Shown: piece by piece, positions 55,859 to 64,000 of the stretch
Position numbering within the stretch: the first letter of the stretch is position 1
Layout: each line of letters starts with the position of its first letter
DNA from: Okeania sp. KiyG1
GTDB lineage: Bacteria > Cyanobacteriota > Cyanobacteriia > Cyanobacteriales > Microcoleaceae
DNA: 64,000 bases
Direction: 5' to 3'
NCBI RefSeq assembly: GCF_014132355.1
Contig: NZ_BLZO01000118.1
Location: 62,001-126,000, forward strand
Program-made: the position numbers and the translations under genes
The notes under the pieces: generated by a model
What the model saw: only the letters and a program-made list of their open reading frames with translations
Told to the model about the DNA's origin: nothing
The model's database searches: none

Positions 55859-55928
55859 TATTTTTATAGTAATTTCATTTGAGTTGCGTAAAAAAACCGC
55901 TCGCTTTTAGGCAACAGGCAACAGTTCA

Positions 55929-56094
55929 ATAATTGATAATTGATAATGGATAATTGATAATTACCTCTCCCTAAAACGGATTGGATTGAATAAAAGGAAA
56001 ATATTTATTTTTTCCTCTTGAAAGGGAAGCTTTAAACCTAAATTATTGAATTATTGAATTATTGAATTATTAATTCTTCGGTAAGAAGGTTTGC
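55929..56094. mobile_element. Family D MITE (copy D2)
   Basis: AATTGATAATTACCTCTCCC and GAAGCTTTAAACC halves, ending ATTCTTCGGTAA. Typical size about 165 bp. Confidence 0.7.
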
Positions 56095-56206
56095 CGGACT
56101 TTTTACCGTTAGTAAATAACCAACTCTTGTTTGACATCTCATTTGAAAACGCTATAACTAAGTTGAGGAAGGAAGAAGGAAGAGGGACTGAACTGGAAAA
56201 AATTGT

Positions 56207-56275
56207 CCGGCAATGTTTGTTACGAGAATAGTGGGAGCATCTTGCTCCCGTGCCTGATATTCCTTCTAATTTTCA
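56207..56275. repeat. Dispersed repeat shared with 39538-39600
   Basis: TTGTCCGGCAATGTTTGTTA and GTGGGAGCATCTTGCTCCC. It ends at the 3' end of ftrC and may serve as its terminator hairpin. Confidence 0.7.
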
Positions 56276-56277
56276 GC

Positions 56278-56640
56278 CTACATAGTTGCTCTAGTAGCTT
56301 CTAAAACTTCTTGAGTAATTGTTTGCTCTTCCCCAGCAAAATCATTATCTGGAGTTAAAAACAACATACAATGACATTCTTTACGCTCTCGCATCGGAAC
56401 ACAAGGACAATTCCAATATGTAGCTTTTACTTCTGCTTCTTTATCTTCATAATGACGACATGGACATAAAGGAGCGCCCAATTCATCCTTATGTTTAGCC
56501 AACCCTTCAATTACCACCGCCGTAACGGAAGGATCTACACAAAAATAAGTATTTGTATTCTTAGCATACTTTTCAGAGAAACTTTTCATCGCCTTCAACG
56601 ATTTTTCACTGGATAGTTTGCTTTCTGTAGTTGGGTTCAT
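56278..56640 (-). CDS. ftrC: Ferredoxin-thioredoxin reductase, catalytic (beta) subunit
   Basis: Passes electrons from ferredoxin to thioredoxin through a 4Fe-4S cluster and an active disulfide, in light regulation of cyanobacterial metabolism. 120 residues, the family length. The conserved cysteines are all present: YFCVDPSV, LCPCRHYEDKEAEV, YWNCPCVPMRERKECHCMLF. Cytoplasmic heterodimer with FtrV, which is not in this window. Confidence 0.95.
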   Translation of the reverse strand: MNPTTESKLSSEKSLKAMKSFSEKYAKNTNTYFCVDPSVTAVVIEGLAKHKDELGAPLCPCRHYEDKEAEVKATYWNCPCVPMRERKECHCMLFLTPDNDFAGEEQTITQEVLEATRATM

Positions 56641-56899
56641 AATATACGCTTGTTATGCTGTTAATATTAGATAATTCTTTAAATTTTACAGCAAAAAGCC
56701 ATTTTAGGGAGAAAATATGGTAAAAAATTCTAAATATTTCAAATTTTTTACACATATACAATAAAAAGTTAAATTTGTCAATACAAACATAGGTGTTAGG
56801 TCCTAGGTTTTAGGTGTTAGGTATTGGGTGTTATACCAATTTTATCTTTTCTCTCATGGGTTTAATACCCCACCGTCAACGGGGGTGCTTAAAATTGCT

Positions 56900-57213
56900 T
56901 GGGTTTATAAGACATTAAGTGGCGTCTAGAAGACATCCTCATGCAATTTTCCCTTCTTTCTTCTTCCTTCAAAGTTGAGACTAAAGTTGAAACTTTAATG
57001 GCTGAGTCGAAGACTATCCACAAGCAATTTTCCCTTCTTCCTTCTTCCTTCTTCCTTCTTCCTTCTTCCTTCAAACTTGAGACTAAAGTTGAAACTTTAA
57101 TGGCTGAGTCGAAGACTATCCACAAGCAATTTTCCCTTCTTCCTTCTTCCTTCTTCCTTCTTCCTTCTTCCTTCAAACTTGAGACTGAAGTTGAAACTCT
57201 AATGGTTGAGTAG
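56900..57213. repeat. Tandem copies of the 3' end of the DUF58 gene
   Basis: Three copies of CTTGAGACTAAAGTTGAAAC, then GGCTGAGTCGAAGACTATC, then a CTTCCTTCTTCC microsatellite, at spacings 81 and 102 bp. The last copy lies in the end of the DUF58 gene. Confidence 0.85.
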
Positions 57214-58327
57214 AATTAATTTCTAAACCAGAAGAATGCGAAACCTTTCCTGCTTCTGTTCCTCGAGAAATAGACTCATCTAACCATAACAACCACCTAC
57301 TTCCAGAAGGGAGAGAAGATAAACTAACTGAGTCTTGAGTCAACCAGAGCAAAGACTTATTTGGTGGGTTTCCTAACACAACCTCCTCCCCGAAGTTAAC
57401 TCCAGCCAAAGTTTGCAACACCACCCTATTTCCATGCACCAACCCAGTAGCAGCAGTCCAAAGCTGGACATTTTTCAGAGAGCGGTTAGCATAAAAATAC
57501 AAAGAAGCTGCTGCTGTTACCGCCGCTTCAAAATTATCCGTTTGCCAGTGAGCAGCACTATCAAGACAAATAATAACTTCTTCTCCCCCCTTAGAAACCT
57601 CTAATTCTCGAACTCGCAACTCTCCATAACGAGCGCTACTCCGCCAATGGATCAAACGACTAGGGTCGCCAAACCGATATGGTCGTAATGTCCGAGTTAA
57701 GCCTTCCGAAGCCATCAGATAACGACTATCCTCATTGAGTTGACGACTATTTTCTTGACCAAGTTCATCTATTATCGGACAATTACTCAGGGGTAAAACA
57801 GTAGGATACACAATAGCAGTAGCTTTAGCATTCCGACTACGGCGACACCAAAATAGACCAAGAGGTGCTGCACTTCTCAGTTGAAGATCATCCCAACGAT
57901 ATATTCCTCTTCTTTTGGTAGGTAAATGGTAAGTCCAATGGTAAACTTCTTTGCCAGCAATGACTTCTATTGCTTCTTGAGGTGATTTTCCTAGCACAAA
58001 AGGAATTTCATCTTTGAGTTGTACTAATGCTATTGGTTGATTAGTAGAATTTTCAATTGTGAGAGCAATAGTTAAATAGTCGTTCACCGTTACAGGTTGA
58101 ATTCGATGGCGACGTACTTGTATTTGACGTAGCGATCGCCCAGGCAAAAAAGCACCCATTCCTAATAATGCAAAACTCATCCCACTAATTACATATAGCC
58201 ATCCTGCCATAGTATTAGTGGCGGCACCAAAGAAGAATATTGATAACATTCCGAGTAACCCACCTGCATAACTTGGTGTTACCCAGTGAGTTTCTAACCA
58301 GTCGGAAATTTTGTAGTAAATTTTCAT
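57173..58327 (-). CDS. DUF58 domain membrane protein
   Basis: 384 residues from ATG 58327; the longer open frame upstream runs into a MITE. Two hydrophobic segments near 20-60 (AGGLLGMLSIFFFGAAT and WLYVISGMSFALLGMGAFL), then the DUF58 region with LTRTLRPYRFGDPSRLIHWR, SSARYGELRVRELE and VIICLDSAAHW. Such proteins often accompany MoxR ATPases and transglutaminase-like genes, but none is seen here. Role unknown, perhaps assembly of surface or cell-wall parts. The C-terminal bases are amplified in the neighbouring repeat. Confidence 0.9.
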   Translation of the reverse strand: MKIYYKISDWLETHWVTPSYAGGLLGMLSIFFFGAATNTMAGWLYVISGMSFALLGMGAFLPGRSLRQIQVRRHRIQPVTVNDYLTIALTIENSTNQPIALVQLKDEIPFVLGKSPQEAIEVIAGKEVYHWTYHLPTKRRGIYRWDDLQLRSAAPLGLFWCRRSRNAKATAIVYPTVLPLSNCPIIDELGQENSRQLNEDSRYLMASEGLTRTLRPYRFGDPSRLIHWRSSARYGELRVRELEVSKGGEEVIICLDSAAHWQTDNFEAAVTAAASLYFYANRSLKNVQLWTAATGLVHGNRVVLQTLAGVNFGEEVVLGNPPNKSLLWLTQDSVSLSSLPSGSRWLLWLDESISRGTEAGKVSHSSGLEINSTQPLEFQLQSQV

Positions 58328-58370
58328 CTTTTTAGTGTGACTATCTTTATAATTATTTAGGGATATTTTT

Positions 58371-58653
58371 ACCGAAAAATTCAGGTATAAAACCTCTCCA
58401 TTCATGGAGAAAAAAGCGGTCGAGGGATGGCGAGGTCCCCTCGCCATATCCATAAGACCAAGACAGCGGTCGTTTTGCTACGCAACATGTTTGCGGAGCA
58501 TGACAAACGGAAAAAGCGTAGCTTCCCGTAGGGTGGGATGGCGAGCAAACCTGCGCCATATCCATAAGACCAAGAGAAGAAAAAAAATCCTTTGATCCAA
58601 TCCTCTTATTTATAAGAAGAGGTAATTCTAAATTCTAAATTCTTAATTCTTGA
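58371..58653. mobile_element. Family D MITE (copy D3, enlarged)
   Basis: Starts ACCGAAAAATTCAGGT, contains GCGGTCGAGGGATGGCGAGG and a related CGAGCAAAC segment inside, ends AAATTCTTAATTCTTGA. Longer than D2 because of extra inserted repeats. Confidence 0.65.
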
Positions 58654-58771
58654 ATAATCTAATGCTGCTTCTTTTTGTGATTTTTTGTATATTTTATTTC
58701 GGGCATTCTCTGATTTTTGTCGGTATAATGATTTTGCTAAAATATATTAATAATTTTTTAATATATATATT

Positions 58772-59272
58772 GTGATTGCAATCTATCCAGGCAGTTTTGA
58801 CCCTATTACCCTCGGTCACATAGATATTATTGAACGGGGATGTAAGCTGTTTGAAAAGGTTATTGTGGCCGTACTGCAAAATCCCAGTAAGACTCCTTTA
58901 TTTGCCATTGAGAAACGTTTAAGTCAAATTTGCTATTCCACACAACATCTATCTAATGTGGAGGTAGCCAGTTTCGATGGTTTAGCGGTAAACTATGCAA
59001 AAATGCGACAGGCTAAAGTCCTGATTCGAGGTCTACGAGTTCTTTCAGATTTTGAAAAAGAACTTCAAATGGCCCATACAAATAAAACCTTATCATCTGA
59101 AATAGAGACAGTTTTTTTGGCTACCTCTAACGAATATAGCTTTTTAAGTAGTAGTGTAGTTAAAGAAATCGCTATTTTTGGTGGCTCTGTAGATCATCTT
59201 GTTCCTCAGCACATTGCTATTGATATTTATAAATGTTACGACAAAATTCAACCAATATTAAATCAGAAGTAA
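58772..59272 (+). CDS. coaD: Phosphopantetheine adenylyltransferase
   Basis: Penultimate step of coenzyme A synthesis. 166 residues. Start GTG 58772 gives [20 protein letters not shown] with the TxGH nucleotide-binding motif directly at the N-terminus, so no earlier start is needed. [30 protein letters not shown] and [13 protein letters not shown] (the SSSxVKE-type motif) are conserved. The last 40 bp overlap, in another frame, the first copy of a duplicated DivIVA-like gene start. Confidence 0.95.
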   Translation: MIAIYPGSFDPITLGHIDIIERGCKLFEKVIVAVLQNPSKTPLFAIEKRLSQICYSTQHLSNVEVASFDGLAVNYAKMRQAKVLIRGLRVLSDFEKELQMAHTNKTLSSEIETVFLATSNEYSFLSSSVVKEIAIFGGSVDHLVPQHIAIDIYKCYDKIQPILNQK

Positions 59273-59755
59273 GTGGACAAGTTGATATCCAGGGACAATT
59301 AAATCGACTGGAGGAAATTATTCTCGATCGCCCTAGAATTCTCTTTATATTGGTTGATGAAAAACAACTACTCGAACCACTAGAAATAGTGCATCTGAAT
59401 TTGGAAGGACACTAGATTGTTTCCTATACTAAAGATAAAATCCCGATTGAACCAAAAGTAAATGGACAAAATATCGAAAATCAACTTACCGAATAATTAA
59501 GGTTTAAAGCCTCTCCTTTAAAGGAGAAACAATGAATTAATTTTCATTATTAGTCAATCAATTCCGTTTTCTTTTGAGAGGTAATAATTAATAATTAATA
59601 ATTAATAATTAATTGTTGAACAGTCCTTTCCTTGGAGTCGATATCCAGCAAGAATTAAATTGATTGGAGGAGATTATTCTTGATAGTTCTAAAATTTACT
59701 TTATGGGAAACACTTTTATAGATAAAGAACAGTTATTAAATAAGTTAGATAATGT
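59233..59755 (+). pseudogene. Two degenerate copies of the DivIVA-like gene start
   Basis: Copy 1 (59233-59415): [31 protein letters not shown] and VDEKQLLEPLEIVHLNL, then stop. Copy 2 (about 59450-59755): PKVNGQNIEN, interrupted by a family D MITE (59487-59619), then GVDIQQELN, LEEIILDSSKIYF and DKEQLLNKLDNV with a stop inside. Both match residues 1-75 of the intact gene at 59752. Confidence 0.8.
59487..59619. mobile_element. Family D MITE (copy D4)
   Basis: TACCGAATAATTAAGG, GTTTAAAGCCTCTCC, then TTGAGAGGTAATAATTAATA and TTAATTGTTGA. Inserted in the second DivIVA-like copy. Confidence 0.75.
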
Positions 59756-60423
59756 TAGGACAAAACTCAGCCAAAGCCAATATTGAACCAGAAGTAAGTG
59801 GACAAAATATCGAAGGCGAACCCGCCAGTAGCTCCCCTGGAGTTGATATTCAACGAGAACTAAATCGTCTGGAGGAGATTATTCTCGATAGTCCCAGAAT
59901 TCCCTTTGTAGGGCGTACTCTGATTGATGAAGAACAGTTACTAGACCAGTTAGATATAGTACGTCTGAATTTACCAGTTGCTTTTCAGGAAGCAGAAATG
60001 ATTGTTCGCCATAAAGATGAAATTCTTCAAGAAGCTGAACTTTATGCGGAAGAGATTATTGAAAATGCTGAACAACGAGCTTCCCAAATTTTAAATGAAA
60101 TGGGTCTTGTTCAGCAGGCAAAAGTAGAAGCAGACCAGCTCAGAAATCAAGTTCAGCTTGATTGTGAAGCTATTCAACAAGCTACTATTGCTGAAATTGA
60201 ACAAATTCGCTATCAAACTCAACAGGAGTTAGAGGAAATGAAAGCTAGAGCGATCGCAGAGTGTGATGAAATTCAAAATGGTGCAGATGACTATGCAGAT
60301 CGTGTTCTAGATAGTATTGAACAGCAGTTAACTGATATGCTCAAGGTCATTCGCAATGGTCGTCAACAATTAGAAGGAGATGAAAATATACCAAAACCAC
60401 TAAATCCTACTAATAATTTATAG
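59752..60423 (+). CDS. DivIVA-like coiled-coil protein (Cdv3-type)
   Basis: 223 residues. An N-terminal 75-residue region (VDIQRELNRLEEIILDSPRI, LIDEEQLLDQLDIVRLNLP) followed by a long coiled coil (about 80-205: AFQEAEMIVRHKDEILQEAE, LYAEEIIENAEQRASQIL ...). Cyanobacterial proteins of this type are related to Cdv3/DivIVA and act in cell division or shape; they are often next to coaD. The gene start has been tandemly copied (see 59233-59755), so 59752 is the only complete version. Same strand as coaD, 480 bp downstream. Confidence 0.7.
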   Translation: MLGQNSAKANIEPEVSGQNIEGEPASSSPGVDIQRELNRLEEIILDSPRIPFVGRTLIDEEQLLDQLDIVRLNLPVAFQEAEMIVRHKDEILQEAELYAEEIIENAEQRASQILNEMGLVQQAKVEADQLRNQVQLDCEAIQQATIAEIEQIRYQTQQELEEMKARAIAECDEIQNGADDYADRVLDSIEQQLTDMLKVIRNGRQQLEGDENIPKPLNPTNNL

Positions 60424-60445
60424 GCAAAAGTACAACCTGAGTTGC

Positions 60446-60586
60446 TGAATTATTAATTATTAATTATTAATTATTAATTATTAATTATTTATCACCTCTT
60501 CTTTAAAAGAAGATGATTGACTCAAAGGAAAATTTTTCTTTTTATCCCCTTACAAGAGGAGGCTTTACACCACAATTTTTCGGTAA
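60446..60586. mobile_element. Family D MITE (copy D5)
   Basis: Begins with TTAATTATTAATTATTAA, centre ACAAGAGGAGGCTTTACACC, ends TTTTTCGGTAA. Located between the DivIVA-like gene and the sugar transferase. Confidence 0.75.
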
Positions 60587-60619
60587 AATTTGCATTGAGT
60601 TCATTAAAGCAATTAAGCT

Positions 60620-62067
60620 CTATTCTTGAGTAAAAAGTACTTTGACCGTCTTCAGCAAAATTTGACAATCCAGAGCTAAAGACCAATTATTGATATATGT
60701 CATATCTAGGCGGAAGGCATTCTCAAAGTTAAGAATATGAGAACGACCTGATACTTGCCACAAACCTGTAATTCCTGGCAATACATTTTGTTGTATAAAA
60801 TGATGTGGCTGGAAATTTTCGATGTCTTTGGGTTTAAGAGGGCGCGGCCCTACCAGACTCATATCGCCTTTAACTACATTAATTAACTGAGGTAATTTAT
60901 CGAGGTTGTATAGCTCAAGAAACTTACCTGCCTTGGTAATTTGCAAGTCTTCCATCGTGTCCCAGGGTACATCATCCCTAGTGTCATTTTTTCCTTCTAG
61001 CTCTTGAAGCAACTGATTTGCATTTACCACCATAGTTCGGAATTTCCATATTTGAAAGTGTTTCCCTCTCAGGCCAACTCGAATCTCCTTATCAATTATT
61101 GGCCCTGGGGAATCAAGTTTAATTAAAGTAGCGATCGACAATAAAAAAGGAGCAGTTAACAACAGAAAAAAACTGGAAACTACTAAATCAAAACTACGCT
61201 TCACACAATAATCAATACCCACAATAGCAGGCGGACTTAAATGAATTGTTGGCATCCCACCAATCATTTCTATTTTGGGAATTTGACTGGGAATGGTCAA
61301 ACTAAATGGCAAAATCCGCAGATGAATACCGGCTGTTTTTAGACTCCAATAAAATTCCATGTGGTCTGGTATTGACCGCCAAGAGCAGACAAAAATTTCT
61401 CCCACTTCTTGATCGGACATATATTCTAAAATCTCTGGCCAGCGGTCGCAATTTTCTTTAGTAGATAAATCTATTTCTCCTAAGATTTCATATTTTTATT
61501 ACTGACTAATTTTAGAGAAATTTTTGCTACTAAAGTATCTTGGGAAGTACCTACTAAAAAAATTTTGTGAGTGACGGTATTTTGTCTGGGAATAACGATA
61601 ATTATTGCTTCTGAAATTAGACGACCTGCCGATACAAATATGAGATTAAATAACCATGCTAGTACAAAAGTAGAACGAGAAAAAATTGATTCTGGTTGGT
61701 ATAAAAAAGCCAGTAATAGTAAAATTACTTGAGCAAATGTCAGACTTTTTACTAGGCTAAAAAAATGACAACGATTTTCGCGATCGCCATACAAACTAGC
61801 AGCAGCTATACTACTTAGAGTAATTAATAAAATTGGCAACAACAATGCTGGTTGATAAGCATAAGTTCCGACTACATCTGAGCTAACTAAGTAAGCCTTT
61901 TTCCAAGCAAGAGATACAAGAATTGCATCTAGAAGTACAAATCCAATGGTACGCAACCAGAGAATCTTGATTCCACGACTTAGACTAACAACTTTATTAG
62001 GCACACTTTGCTCTCGTTTACTATTTTTTTGAGTATCAGAATTTATGCGCTTTTTTGAGTACAGCAT
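60620..62067 (-). pseudogene. Polyprenyl glycosylphosphotransferase (sugar transferase), one frameshift
   Basis: N-terminal part 62067-61480: four or five membrane helices (ILWLRTIGFVLLDAILVSLA, ALLLPILLITLSSIAAASLY, ...), then a CoA-binding-like strand VTHKIFLVGTSQDTL. One base is lost or gained in an A run (about 61495), after which the other frame gives KYEILGEIDLSTKENCDRWP, then SDQEVGEIFVCSWRSIPDH and the bacterial sugar transferase domain: KRSFDLVVSSFFLLLTAPF, WKFRTM, YNLDKLPQLINVVKGDMSLV with GPRPL, and PGITGLWQVSGRS. Normally one protein of about 480 residues that loads the first sugar onto undecaprenyl phosphate for exopolysaccharide. Pseudogene or assembly indel. Confidence 0.85.
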
Positions 62068-62276
62068 TTTTTTTCTTGCCTATTCTATCTTAACATTCTT
62101 GATGATACGATCGGGAAAGACAGAGGGCATAAGTGCCTTCGTTTATTGAAGAAAATTAATTGGCTTTGCATAATCAAGCCGATTTTATTTTATCTTCTAA
62201 TATCACTACAGAAAATCATCTGAACTCAAATCATTTGTTAAACAATTTTTTCTGAATTGCCGATCGATAGTTTCAT

Positions 62277-62648
62277 TAATGGATAATGGATAATGGATAA
62301 TTACCTCTCCCTAAAAGGAAGAAGATTGACGCGGTAGGGAAAAAATTTATTCTCTTGGTTGATTGGATATGCTTAGGAAATCCATCCATCCCACCCTACG
62401 GGAAGCTCCGCTACGACCGCTTTTTTCCCCTTGTAGAGCGACAGCTCGCGGCGCAGCTAAGGGGAGGCTTTAAAACTGAATTATTTAATTATTTAATTAT
62501 TAGACATCTCCAGAAAAGAGGGAACAGGGAACAGGGAACAGGGAACCCACCCCTAACCCCGACCGTGGAGGGGAATAATTGATAATTTATGGATAAGAAT
62601 TGATTTTATTTTTGATTTTCACGCCTATGTCTATTAATTCTTCGGTAA
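62277..62648. mobile_element. Family D MITE (copy D6) with nested family L
   Basis: Starts GGATAATTACCTCTCCC, continues GGGGAGGCTTTAAAACTG, and is split by 62502-62637 (TAGACATCTCCAGAAAAG ... CGCCTATGTCTA). It then ends ATTCTTCGGTAA. Confidence 0.6.
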
Positions 62649-62728
62649 ATTCAATCTACCATTTTATTTTATACCAGTCGAAGCAAAGGTTAGGACATTT
62701 ATAAATGCTCAAACCTAGACAGGGATTA

Positions 62729-62871
62729 CTTTTGACTGTCAGATGTGCGTCTTACATTCTGGAGGGACTGTGTGCGGAATTACTTCAGCACAGTAGGCGC
62801 CCCGTAGGAAAGCTCGCCAATTAGCACTCGCTTTTGTAGGGCAAATGGCCATTTGCCCCTACTGATTTTTG
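62729..62871. repeat. Family I dispersed repeat (copy I2)
   Basis: Shares TTTTGACTGTC, GCGTCTTACATTCTG and ACTCGCTTTTGTAGGG with 10286-10437. It ends in a GTAGGGCAAATGGCCATTTG palindrome. Confidence 0.65.
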
Positions 62872-63105
62872 GGCGTTGCACAGTGACGAATGATTTGAAA
62901 TTTTTGATTGATTGGATTGTGGATTTGAGAATTGCTATAATGATTAATATTAGGTTTTTTAGTCAAAATCTAAACCAATTTTTGGCAATATCATTCCATA
63001 ATGTAGCAACCCCGATTTTTGACTTGCGCGTAGAGCTATATTTGTTCAGAATTCATTTCTGCTTGATTTTAACTACTCTCAAAAAACTAGAAATTAAATT
63101 ATTTG

Positions 63106-63405
63106 TTATCTGGTAGCATTCCGTTGTAAAGCAGTGATTCTCTGAGAATTGGCAAAGACACCTTCTCCTTGCATTTGATTTATTGGTGGTTTGATTTCAA
63201 TTTTCATCACTTTTTCTGTAGAAATACAAACTGTTTGATCTATTAAGTGAAAAGTTATCCAAGGTTCTTGAAGTAACTGTGGTAACATAACTTGAAACTG
63301 TTGAGAATTTATTGGTAAACTAAAGGTCTCTGAATGACCGTTGATATAATAAAGTATTATCTCTGTACTGCTTTCTTGAGCGTATTGTGCAAATGAACCT
63401 TTCAT
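63106..63405 (-). CDS. Conserved cyanobacterial hypothetical protein
   Basis: 99 residues, cytoplasmic, beta-rich: IILYYINGHSETFSLPI, WITFHLIDQTVCISTEKVMK, IEIKPPINQMQGEGVFANSQ, RITAL. This pattern (YYINGxSE, LxDQTVxI, GEGVFxNxxRxTAL) belongs to a small family I recognise from many cyanobacteria, but its function is unknown. Start ATG 63405. Regulation not visible. Confidence 0.65.
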   Translation of the reverse strand: MKGSFAQYAQESSTEIILYYINGHSETFSLPINSQQFQVMLPQLLQEPWITFHLIDQTVCISTEKVMKIEIKPPINQMQGEGVFANSQRITALQRNATR

Positions 63406-64000
63406 TGTTTTTGTTCCTCAATTTAATTGTGCAAATACTTAGTTTTAGTTGATACTATGACTGTTAGATATTTTTATAAATTTGACTGTACCTACTTCTC
63501 ACTTTAACTATTTTACCTAAAGAAAAATTAATTAGATGAGGGCAAATACTTGTTAATACAAAATTCATAATAAGTTGCATAGAATCAAATTTTTATCGGA
63601 GTTAATTGTAGAGCAAAACATAAATACTTAATGATTTTCTCCTGAGTTCTGAGTTCTGATTCTGTTCGGCCTCACATAAAATTGATATAAATCTAATAAA
63701 TAATCAAAGTTACACCATATTGAAAAATATTTATGACATAAACAGTTTGAATTTTAGTCGCCAATTAAAATAACTAAATAAATCAAAATTTTATGATTTA
63801 TAACTACCTCTGTGTTAACAGCTATCAACTCTGGTTTAAATTCCTTTTTAAATATCATTTATTTCGGTTTCAGTATCAAACTTATAGCTGAATAAATAAA
63901 TTGCTAAACGCTGTTTATATAGTTAAAGATTCATTCTGGGATTGATACTTGATATAGATAATTAAATACTTGATGATGGAGTATAATTTTTTTCAGTTCC
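63406..64000. other. AT-rich gene-free stretch
   Basis: No open frame, palindrome or repeat family seen. The upstream region of the preceding gene and possibly of an off-window gene. Confidence 0.5.

Overview
This is a gene-poor, repeat-rich stretch of a cyanobacterial chromosome. Evidence: a ferredoxin-thioredoxin reductase catalytic subunit, a CHAT-TPR protein, XisH/XisI remnants, several Uma2-family proteins, a NACHT-WD40 protein and hundreds of bases rich in the HIP1 octamer GCGATCGC. Low coding density, AT-rich spacers and abundant small palindromic transposon derivatives suggest a filamentous marine Oscillatoriales-type genome (Okeania, Trichodesmium or Moorena relatives). That placement is inference.

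Layout. 1-6.2 kb: 5' part of penicillin-binding protein 2, nested MITEs, an IS4-like element carrying a broken four-helix-bundle gene, an IS605-type TnpB element and NanE. 6.3-14 kb: a frameshifted hybrid histidine kinase, an IS4 relic, a class A beta-lactamase-like serine hydrolase and a broken tnpB. 14-20 kb: a FkbM-FkbM-fucosyltransferase-like fusion, a frameshifted family 1 glycosyltransferase and an SCP2-like protein. 20-24 kb: tandem secreted DUF642 paralogues, one with a lectin-like tail and one with an integrin-beta-like VWA domain. 24-27 kb: a possible group II intron fragment and dead IS605 elements. 27-34 kb: an ILEI-domain protein, a membrane-anchored polyprenyl diphosphate synthase with a repeat linker, an internally duplicated unknown protein and a CrtC/AttH-like lipocalin protein, separated by MITEs. 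34-41.5 kb: Uma2 genes flanking a 1200-residue CHAT-TPR protein, then a 22-copy 71/72-bp tandem array. 41.5-49 kb: valS, a mosaic of duplicated gene fragments, xisI and more Uma2. 49-54 kb: a 1403-residue NACHT-WD40 protein. 54-64 kb: housekeeping genes (DUF309, ftrC, DUF58, coaD, DivIVA-like, a split sugar transferase) and repeats.

The dominant theme is mobile DNA. At least ten families of short inverted-repeat elements (called A to L here) can be recognised. Several have exact 8-bp target duplications, several are nested in one another, and some are supported by an unoccupied paralogous site in the same window. Fragments of real genes (valS, xisH/xisI, Uma2, the DivIVA-like gene, the DUF642 gene) have been copied and left as debris.

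Many genes are split by single-base frameshifts, mostly at homopolymers. These may be true pseudogenes or assembly indels. The best candidates for new biology are the tethered prenyl synthase and its neighbours (a possible isoprenoid or lipid locus), the DUF642/integrin-like pair, and the NACHT-WD40 protein as a candidate defence or death effector.
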